Below, in pieces: positions 29,174 to 34,218 of a DNA stretch of 34,218 nucleotides (the stretch's first letter is position 1; every line of letters starts with the position of its first letter). Under the pieces are notes generated by a model. The model saw only the letters and a list, made by a program, of their open reading frames with translations, was not told where the DNA came from and did not search any database. The stretch comes from a virus, in the IMG/VR virus record IMGVR_UViG_3300050821_003002, positions 1-34,218 of that record. The stretch is one strand, 5' to 3'. The position numbers and the translations under genes are program-made.

Positions 29174-29796
29174 AATTATTGCAATCCGTCCGGTTAATGT
29201 TTTAAATTAACTTTCGAGTGTAAGTGTATGATTCCACAGGGTTTTTAGGTGAACCAAATGAGTCCTGTTTGCTGGTCACACATCGCTGTATTTCAAGGTT
29301 CGCGCGAAAGGTATGGAAAATAAACAGACTAACCGGACAAACCGGACAACCATTGGTAAGTGCCTGTAATCGTTGCGCTTTTCCTGTCCTGTTTATTTTT
29401 ATTGAAATAGGATAAATAGGATAATAGTATGATATGGGGCGCTTCTGGGTCAGCTTCTGGAAATCAGAAATGGATGATCAATAGTGTTAATCAATGGTGC
29501 GCTCCTGACTTCAGTCAATGGCTGATGAACCGTGGTCAATCACTCCATGGTGGCGCATCCAAAGTCAGTCAATGAAGCCATGATATCATCAGCCAATCAA
29601 TAAAAATCAATCAACTTCTGATAATCAGTAAGAGTATATGGTGATGACTTCTGGTGATCACAAATGTATATCCTCGATCCGAAAATGATAATCAGCCATT
29701 CACCAAACTCAAATCATGATTTGACAATCAACCATTCAACAAACTCAAATCATGGTTTGAATGGTATGGGCCATAAAAATGGGGCTTTGCGCCCCA
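29174..29796. other. Repeat-rich non-coding region between convergent operons
   Basis: 623 bases without a credible gene. After a weak hairpin (GTTAAT/ATTAAC, 29193-29211) come a GTCCGGTTA/TAACCGGAC pair (29188-29196, 29330-29338), an ACCGGACAA tandem repeat (29332-29350), an 11-base inverted repeat AAAATAAACAG/CTGTTTATTTT (29317-29327, 29389-29399) and four CTTCTG units (about 29442, 29454, 29615 and 29648), three of them followed by ATCA. This density of iterated sites fits an origin of replication or a complex terminator. I cannot decide between them. Confidence 0.55.
29691..29760. repeat. Two 34-base direct repeats, 36-base period
   Basis: 29691-29724 and 29727-29760 differ at 3 of 34 positions. 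Each contains CAAACTCAAATCATG followed by (A/G)TTTGA, so each carries an inverted TCAAA(T)/(A)TTTGA pair. They lie next to the GC-rich island and may be operator or origin iterons. Confidence 0.75.
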
Positions 29797-30009
29797 TCAA
29801 TATCCTGTGATATTGTGTTGGATCCATTTCCCGTGGTATGACCAAAGGGCGCATGATCTGTCACGCCCGTCGAACCCGCGAATGAATATGGCATAGTGCC
29901 CGCCATGTGGTTGGGCTTCGATGTGGGCGCGCGCTTTGATTTCATCATCAAAGTCTTTAACGCGCGAGTGAATACCGTCGAGCCAATGGCCTTCGTATAT
30001 TTTGAACAT
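29797..30009 (-). CDS. Hypothetical protein at the edge of the GC-rich island
   Basis: 70 residues from the ATG at 30009, which has AGGA 8 bases upstream. FKIYEGHWLDGIHSRVKDFDDEIKARAH suggests a small alpha/beta protein. No family is recognised. GC content is higher than in the main operons. Confidence 0.65.
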   Translation of the reverse strand: MFKIYEGHWLDGIHSRVKDFDDEIKARAHIEAQPHGGHYAIFIRGFDGRDRSCALWSYHGKWIQHNITGY

Positions 30010-30037
30010 GGATATTTTCCTGATGCAAGAGGGCAAG

Positions 30038-30063
30038 AAAAGAGCGGTGCTTGCGCACCGCTC
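30038..30063 (-). terminator. Intrinsic terminator of the GC-rich gene
   Basis: GAGCGGTGC and GCACCGCTC form a perfect 9-base stem over a 4-base loop (30042-30063), followed on the minus strand by TTTTCTT. It is the cleanest classical terminator in the window and lies 10 bases after the stop of the gene at 30073-30567. Confidence 0.8.
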
Positions 30064-30072
30064 GTTAGTCGA

Positions 30073-30567
30073 TTAGGCGACGTTCTCCTCAGCCGCCTTT
30101 TCCGCGCGGATAACGTGTATGTCCGCCTTGCCGCGCACCTCGTTATCGATTGCGAGGGAAAATCCGAGGCGCTCGAAAAAGCTCTCGGTCACCCGCCCGC
30201 CCGTTCGCAAGCCGCTTAGGCGACGATACACAACCTGCGCGTCCGCAAGCGAAACGCCCGCGAAGTCCGCAAGAGGATAAACGCCGTTCGGCAGTTCGCG
30301 CACCGCCAAGAAAAAATCCCTACGCGGGCCTTTCTTAACGAAACCGCACATAGCAGCATCTGCATCTGCGGGCGACATTTGCACCGCAATTTTCGCGGTG
30401 CGCGGTGCGCGCGTCTTAACAAGCGAGGCTTGCGCGAGTGCAGCAACGGTTTCGTTCGTTTGCGCCGTTGCAGCAATAAGAGCGGCAATGCTAGTGCGCA
30501 ATTCGGCATTCTCCGCGCTAACTTGCGCGAGCACATCCGAGACTTTCGAGGATACATTCGAAGACAT
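30073..30567 (-). CDS. GC-rich hypothetical protein with coiled-coil N terminus
   Basis: 164 residues from the ATG at 30567 (GGAG upstream); a longer frame to 30711 passes through repeats and is rejected. An N-terminal coiled coil (SSKVSDVLAQVSAENAELR...) precedes a basic segment (KTRAPRTAKIAVQM) and a winged-helix-like end (LADFAGVSLADAQVVYRRLSGL). Ala, Arg and Gly codons end mostly in G or C, unlike every neighbouring operon, so I infer recent transfer from a GC-rich genome, possibly the host. Confidence 0.7.
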   Translation of the reverse strand: MSSNVSSKVSDVLAQVSAENAELRTSIAALIAATAQTNETVAALAQASLVKTRAPRTAKIAVQMSPADADAAMCGFVKKGPRRDFFLAVRELPNGVYPLADFAGVSLADAQVVYRRLSGLRTGGRVTESFFERLGFSLAIDNEVRGKADIHVIRAEKAAEENVA

Positions 30568-30775
30568 TTTTTCTACTCCGTTAGGGAAAAACCGCGCCGC
30601 ACGCAGCGGAAGCGGTGCACCGCAATCGCGCGGCGCAAGAAACACAATACACATAAACGACGTTAGCAACATTACATTTGCATTAACATTTTGTAATGTT
30701 GTGACGAACATGCATTGCGCGTTGTCGCCTATGTTGTTGTTTGCAATAGGCGTTTAAATGCGTTTGCAGCGTCGT
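30568..30775. other. Gene-free leader with inverted repeats
   Basis: 208 bases between two minus-strand genes. It holds CAACATTAC/GTAATGTTG (30667-30675, 30693-30701) and the hairpin GCCTAT/ATAGGC (30727-30751). The first is a possible operator for the GC-rich gene; the second may end the transcript of the gene at 30776-30961. No clear promoter hexamers are seen. Confidence 0.5.
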
Positions 30776-30961
30776 CTAATGCCCTCGAATAGTTCGCAGG
30801 TATGCGCCTAGCGGAAACACGTCGAAACCGCTCGACGGCCCTCTAAAGCAATCGTCGCGCCGTTCGTGTTTTGTTCTCACCGATCGGTCGTAGGCACCTT
30901 CGGTTTTGTCGAAGGTCCAGCCGCCATCTTCTGTTTTACCTGTTTCGCACATGGTGGCCAT
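30776..30961 (-). CDS. Hypothetical small protein, GC-rich island
   Basis: 61 residues, polar, one Cys pair, no motif. The ribosome binding site is weak (GGACGG). A second ATG three codons later is possible. It is kept because it shares the base composition of the neighbouring GC-rich gene and fills the gap between repeats. Low confidence. Confidence 0.4.
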   Translation of the reverse strand: MATMCETGKTEDGGWTFDKTEGAYDRSVRTKHERRDDCFRGPSSGFDVFPLGAYLRTIRGH

Positions 30962-30990
30962 GGTGACCGTCCGCGTTTTACAATCAATTT

Positions 30991-31102
30991 TCCACTGACC
31001 CTCATTTCTACAATAATCATCTGTATTATATGAATTCGTTATCCGTCAAAAATCCACTGAACCTCATTTCTACAATAATCATCTGTGTTATATGAATTCG
31101 TT
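30991..31102. repeat. Two 50-base direct repeats, 62-base period
   Basis: 30991-31040 and 31053-31102 differ at only two positions. Each includes TCTACAATAATCATCTGT and TTATATGAATTCGTT. They stand exactly where base composition changes from the GC-rich island to the AT-rich operon, so they may mark an insertion boundary or be a double operator or promoter for the island. Confidence 0.8.
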
Positions 31103-31114
31103 TTACAACCAAAT

Positions 31115-31336
31115 TCACCTCCTCCCTTTCTCTAGCCAATGTTTGGCAACTCTGGCTGCCCTAAGAAGGTCATCAATTTCATCGAGGAGATATTCTCTAT
31201 TGGGGCGCTGCTCATGTATGTTGTCGATCCCAAATCGCAAGCTACGCGCTGCCATCAATATGGCTTCTTGCGCTTCTTCGATGAGCCATGCTATGGCTTC
31301 AGATTCACCAGCAGGTTCCCAATTTTCCAACTTCAT
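31115..31336 (-). CDS. Hypothetical helical protein
   Basis: 73 residues from the ATG at 31336 (GGAGG upstream, TAATG overlap with the preceding stop). Two helices rich in Ala, Glu and Arg (AIAWLIEEAQEAILMAARSL; LLDEIDDLLRAARVAKHWLEKG). It is the last gene of the 31.1-34.2 kb operon. No family is recognised. Confidence 0.65.
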   Translation of the reverse strand: MKLENWEPAGESEAIAWLIEEAQEAILMAARSLRFGIDNIHEQRPNREYLLDEIDDLLRAARVAKHWLEKGRR

Positions 31337-31833
31337 TACAACCTCCCACATAGACACATAAACTTGGGCTTATGGCACTGCGTACACCATCCACAGCTAG
31401 TATGTCCTAATTGCCCAGCCAGATCACAATTACATCGCTCAAGGTCATCATTCTCTGGGGCGCGACCAACGCGACGTACAAATGTTTCAGCAGTGATAGG
31501 CAATATATCTGTCACATTAATTTCAACATAAACATGACGTATATCGCTGGGCGCTCTATATACCATTGTAAAACCATCAGCATGATGCGTGATTTCAATA
31601 TTTGGGTCATTTGGAATGACTCGTGGGTCAAAAACTGGTACCCACCGAACTGGTAGATCATTCCAATTTGGAAATAGTTTCTTCTGTGATTCTTCCCATT
31701 TGGCCCAATCACCACTCTCTTTTTCTTTCTGTATGAGGTAGCGCATGTCAGCCATCACAATTTCGCGCTCGACCTCATCTAGTGGTCTGGGCGCTACTCC
31801 GCTGCCTGGACGGTCATTCTTACGTTGTGTCAT
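31336..31833 (-). CDS. Hypothetical protein with Cys-rich C terminus
   Basis: 165 residues from the ATG at 31833, which has GGAGG 7 bases upstream; nine more residues are possible in frame. The end (CNCDLAGQLGHTSCGWCTQCHKPKFMCLCGR) holds eight Cys that can bind two zinc ions. No family is recognised. Confidence 0.67.
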   Translation of the reverse strand: MTQRKNDRPGSGVAPRPLDEVEREIVMADMRYLIQKEKESGDWAKWEESQKKLFPNWNDLPVRWVPVFDPRVIPNDPNIEITHHADGFTMVYRAPSDIRHVYVEINVTDILPITAETFVRRVGRAPENDDLERCNCDLAGQLGHTSCGWCTQCHKPKFMCLCGRL

Positions 31834-31847
31834 TTGATATCCTCCAT

Positions 31848-32102
31848 TTATGGCTTCCATCCATAGCTTGTATTTATAGATTCCATAATCTGAAAACAGT
31901 CATCGCAAAGATAATCACACTCGGTAGTTGGAATGCCTGGGTACAGTTCATTTTTCTCTTCCATTGCTTCCTCATCACTCCAACCTTTCTTATATACCTT
32001 CTGGCAGATGACGCAATAGAATTGGTGAGGTTTGACTTTTGGTTTGGGGCGCCCCAGCCAATCTACTGGCGCGTCAAGCTTAGTTTTTCTTTTGGCTGGC
32101 AT
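31848..32102 (-). CDS. Small zinc-finger protein
   Basis: 84 residues. CVIC and CDDC frame a zinc finger, with a basic N terminus (MPAKRKTKLDA). The segment GWSDEEAMEEKNELYPGI is common in small phage zinc proteins. It overlaps the next gene upstream by 23 bases. Confidence 0.7.
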   Translation of the reverse strand: MPAKRKTKLDAPVDWLGRPKPKVKPHQFYCVICQKVYKKGWSDEEAMEEKNELYPGIPTTECDYLCDDCFQIMESINTSYGWKP

Positions 32103-32349
32103 TTCTGACGTATCCTCTTGACTTTTGGATCTCTAATATTACTTGATTGTTTGCTATTCCTAGTGCTTCTTCATTAGTGATCTCTCTGAGGTGGCGTGTT
32201 TTGGTGAAGGCCATGACGTGACCGCACATAAAGCAGATGGCGAAAGCATTTTCTGTTGGAGCATTACTATGACCAGCACTGGTGGCACCACTTATGGCAT
32301 AGCCGCAGTTGAGGCAATAGTTTTCTGGTATATCATGTGTCTTCAACAT
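32080..32349 (-). CDS. Small zinc-finger protein
   Basis: 89 residues with CLNCG and CFMCGHVM, a zinc-ribbon pair, and a helical tail. It resembles phage proteins that carry the line AICFMCGHVM. The function is unknown. Confidence 0.7.
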   Translation of the reverse strand: MLKTHDIPENYCLNCGYAISGATSAGHSNAPTENAFAICFMCGHVMAFTKTRHLREITNEEALGIANNQVILEIQKSRGYVRNASQKKN

Positions 32350-32671
32350 TGCTGCCTCCTAATGGCTTCTTGCCCAACATTACTCGCTGTGCGTCACGCG
32401 TTTCTGGTGTGAGTGGTGGCGCGTCAAAATGGGAAGATTTATAGCCATTATTTTCTAGCCATTTAACACTCTCGGCTAGCATGGCATCTGTGGCATCTAG
32501 CCACTGTAACCTGGCTTTATGAACCGTTGCTAGTGGTACGTCTTCTCTAAATGGAGTTGAATAGCGGTGTCTCCTCCACCAAGCTTGCGCTGCTTCGAGA
32601 GTGGGATTTCTGAATAGTTCATCACGCTCTTTTAGGAACATTTTGAGTTCTTTTTCTTCATCCTTAGTCAT
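32333..32671 (-). CDS. Conserved phage hypothetical
   Basis: 112 residues. TLEAAQAWWRRHRYSTPF and VPLATVHKARLQWLDATDAML-ES is a pattern known from several phages, always unassigned. It overlaps both neighbours (17 and 8 bases). Confidence 0.68.
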   Translation of the reverse strand: MTKDEEKELKMFLKERDELFRNPTLEAAQAWWRRHRYSTPFREDVPLATVHKARLQWLDATDAMLAESVKWLENNGYKSSHFDAPPLTPETRDAQRVMLGKKPLGGSNVEDT

Positions 32672-32834
32672 TACATCTCTCCCATACGTTAAGTTTGCCT
32701 TTTAATTTGAGATAACGTATGGCATCAGATAAATCCTTAGGATCACTCCAAACCACACTCCTACGATCTTTGTGGAAAAAGACTTTCCATTTACCATTTT
32801 CAAGAGCGATGTGGTAAGAAAGAAGTTGACACAT
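32664..32834 (-). CDS. Hypothetical protein
   Basis: 56 residues from the ATG at 32834 (GGGAG 7 bases upstream). A small beta-rich start (YHIALENGKWKVFFH) then a helix (DAIRYLKLKG). Nothing is recognised. Confidence 0.63.
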   Translation of the reverse strand: MCQLLSYHIALENGKWKVFFHKDRRSVVWSDPKDLSDAIRYLKLKGKLNVWERCND

Positions 32835-32835
32835 C

Positions 32836-33312
32836 TTACTTCTCCCAGTACTCATCATTAAAGATCAGTTTTTCTAACTTAAATATGGCTTGTTTATCGC
32901 TATCTTTACTCATGTAATCTAGTATGACTAATCCATGGGCGCAACCAGACTCCTTATCCGTGGCGTAATCTCGCAATGGGATATGGTCGCCGCGCACTAG
33001 CACAAGTTCTGATCTGGCTGCTAGATATGCCAATAATGCACTTCGTCCACCAGCCTTAGCATTTATGTGATGGTATCTTCGTTGTGATGGGCGCACCACC
33101 CATTTTATTCCTTTTTTGGTACTTAAGAGGTATTTGAGCTCTAATCCGATAGATTGATTTCCTGATTTGATTTTGCAATCTGGCACGCCGATAGTGCTAC
33201 CATATATCATCGGCTCTATCCATTCTAGCTTTAGTATCCCATCACATTCTGATATCCATTCTTGTAACCAATACCTCAGATCACCTTCGCTTGCTACCTC
33301 ATTTAATTTCAT
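32836..33312 (-). CDS. PD-(D/E)XK-fold nuclease
   Basis: 158 residues. STIGVPDCKI (D45) and GLELKYL (E58, K60) form the PD-(D/E)xK catalytic signature, followed by WVVRPSQRRYHH and AGGRSALLAYLAARSELVLV, an order typical of VRR-NUC or phage Holliday-junction/exonuclease-like enzymes. It probably cuts branched or host DNA. GAGGTAGCAAA precedes the ATG. Confidence 0.8.
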   Translation of the reverse strand: MKLNEVASEGDLRYWLQEWISECDGILKLEWIEPMIYGSTIGVPDCKIKSGNQSIGLELKYLLSTKKGIKWVVRPSQRRYHHINAKAGGRSALLAYLAARSELVLVRGDHIPLRDYATDKESGCAHGLVILDYMSKDSDKQAIFKLEKLIFNDEYWEK

Positions 33313-33316
33313 TTTG

Positions 33317-33595
33317 CTACCTCTTATTTTTGGATCTCAGTTCGTCAGACATTTGATCATCCTGCCAACTCGCGATTTGATCTTTTTGCTCTTGAGTAGG
33401 TGGTAGAATGCCTATGGCATTTTTCCAATCAGCGCACTGCATACAAAGATAGCGCGCTCCTTTCATGTCAGGAGTGCTATCTGCTACCCATATTGGGTGC
33501 AAGCATTCATCACAGTTTTTAACTCTGCAATGAACATGTGGCGCAACACCCATTTTGATGCGCGCGCATATTATATCAATATTACTACTATCCAT
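33317..33595 (-). CDS. Zinc-binding protein
   Basis: 92 residues from the ATG at 33595, five bases after a GGAGG. CRVKNCDECLHPIWVADS and YLCMQCADW provide a four-Cys zinc site. Four bases separate it from the nuclease start, so the two are probably co-translated. Confidence 0.68.
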   Translation of the reverse strand: MDSSNIDIICARIKMGVAPHVHCRVKNCDECLHPIWVADSTPDMKGARYLCMQCADWKNAIGILPPTQEQKDQIASWQDDQMSDELRSKNKR

Positions 33596-34037
33596 CTTTG
33601 CCTCCATTATTGAAAATTGCCTCTACCATAGCTTTGAGTTGCTCAGGTGTTCCTAGATATTCCTTACTGATAACTTCTGCTACCATCATTCTATGCTGTA
33701 GCTCAGCTTCTTCCCATGTGCTACAACGCATAGTTTCTTCACCATCCCATTCTATTTCTAGATTATTTATGAGTTTCTTAGGTTCTTTTCTTCTATGGAA
33801 CGCCATAGTTTCAAACAGCAATGGGGCGCTACCATCGAAATCGAAATTGTGATTGAGTCCTAGAAATACAGTGCTGACTTCTATTAGATCTGTTTTGGTG
33901 AATGCTACTGTTCTTTCGCCACTATCCCAATATTTTTCGAACCAGTTAGACCATCCTTCCATATTAGTTGGAACTGCTGTATGTCCTACCAATATGAAAT
34001 AACGATTTCTCTCCCATTCTAGAGGATCATCCCACAT
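33588..34037 (-). CDS. Conserved phage hypothetical (VSTVFLGLNHNF family)
   Basis: 149 residues. VSTVFLGLNHNFDFDGSAPLLFETMAF followed by STWEEAELQHRMMVAEV is a signature of a widespread phage protein family without known function. It overlaps the next gene downstream by 8 bases. Confidence 0.75.
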   Translation of the reverse strand: MWDDPLEWERNRYFILVGHTAVPTNMEGWSNWFEKYWDSGERTVAFTKTDLIEVSTVFLGLNHNFDFDGSAPLLFETMAFHRRKEPKKLINNLEIEWDGEETMRCSTWEEAELQHRMMVAEVISKEYLGTPEQLKAMVEAIFNNGGKDG

Positions 34038-34040
34038 TTG

Positions 34041-34218
34041 CTACCTCTTTTGACATGCTATTCCTTCAGCTCGAACAGCCTTGACTGCTGCTAATACCTC
34101 CTCAAATGTTTTGTTCTCCATATTTTCAGCATATGCAATAAGATCACCTGCAAGATCCTCATCAGTATAATCATTAAAGTTATAGCCATTATCTATAGCA
34201 TCTGTGATATTGTCTCTG
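34041..34218 (-). CDS. Conserved small phage protein, partial (runs off the window)
   Basis: The last 58-59 residues are visible: TDEDLAGDLIAYAENMENK, FEEVLAAVKAVRAEGIACQKR and TAG. The D-A-DL--Y, V--VK-VR--G pattern is common in small phage proteins. The start lies outside the window. Confidence 0.6.
   Translation of the reverse strand, partial: RDNITDAIDNGYNFNDYTDEDLAGDLIAYAENMENKTFEEVLAAVKAVRAEGIACQKR

Noticed and set aside
29518-29572. A CTGATGA on the plus strand with a 7-base stem after it, looking like a seventh hammerhead
   Set aside because: No GAAA follows the stem and no matching cleavage-site strand or third stem is present.
30398-30757. Long plus-strand open frames across the GC-rich island
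   Set aside because: They lie opposite the better-supported minus-strand gene, lack ribosome binding sites and encode Arg/Cys-rich nonsense typical of antisense frames in GC-rich DNA.
30940-30965. A GCCACCATG start context resembling a eukaryotic Kozak sequence
   Set aside because: All surrounding genes are phage-like with bacterial ribosome binding sites; the match is a coincidence in GC-rich DNA.
1-34218. tRNA genes
   Set aside because: No cloverleaf with a GGTTCRA-type T arm was seen in any gene-free stretch; a tRNAscan-SE run would settle it.

Overview
The window is a 34 kb piece of an AT-rich, tightly packed bacteriophage genome. It carries a phage replication set (SNF2-type helicase, DnaE-type polymerase with a separate proofreading exonuclease, ThyX, SSB-like protein, ATP-dependent ligase, primase, two helicase-type ATPases), a small terminase subunit and dozens of very small genes with overlapping ends. 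No virion structural gene is visible. Several small proteins (the secreted HCY...YPWPQ protein, the GEGKTVNP zinc protein, the DUF3846-like protein) recall families seen in phages and genomes of Alphaproteobacteria, so such a host is a reasonable guess, not a demonstration.

Layout. (1) 1-10.9 kb, minus strand: helicase (partial), polymerase alpha, exonuclease, nucleotide-metabolism genes, ThyX beside an FAD enzyme, SSB-like protein and ligase, many with 1-4 base start/stop overlaps. (2) 10.9-13.3 kb: a regulatory switch with two DNA-binding proteins on the minus strand and a divergent plus-strand primase operon. (3) 13.3-24.6 kb, minus strand: a ParB-like protein and a long operon of small genes. 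In this operon, below a candidate promoter at 24.56 kb, every intergenic gap longer than about 50 bases that I found holds a structured RNA. (4) 24.8-27.0 kb, minus strand: DUF3631 ATPase and terminase small subunit. (5) 27.1-29.2 kb, plus strand: zinc finger, small protein and DUF5906 primase-helicase. (6) 29.2-29.8 kb: repeat-rich non-coding DNA. (7) 29.8-31.1 kb: a GC-rich island with foreign-looking base composition, ended by tandem 50-base repeats. (8) 31.1-34.2 kb, minus strand: small zinc proteins and a PD-(D/E)XK nuclease.

The main discovery is in region 3. Six intergenic gaps (20558-20621, 21620-21676, 22170-22226, 22709-22774, 23073-23136, 23575-23638) each hold a complete type II hammerhead self-cleaving ribozyme on the coding (minus) strand. 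All have the CUGANGA, GAAA and GUC core and three stems whose sequences covary. Each begins at, or shares a base with, the stop codon of the upstream gene and ends just before the ribosome binding site of the next gene. I infer a phage operon that cuts its own polycistronic mRNA into single-gene pieces, possibly gated by translation termination. Farther down the same operon, two gaps hold another conserved three-way-junction RNA followed by a terminator hairpin, and three hold hairpins, two of them with a shared CCTTTTAGG tail. A roughly 240-nt multi-hairpin RNA closed by a 23-base stem stands at the head of the operon.

A second theme is a short DLF peptide at the extreme end of many replication proteins, which looks like a sliding-clamp-binding tag, together with a DIPF tail on the SSB-like protein. 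These suggest a replisome assembled through terminal peptides.
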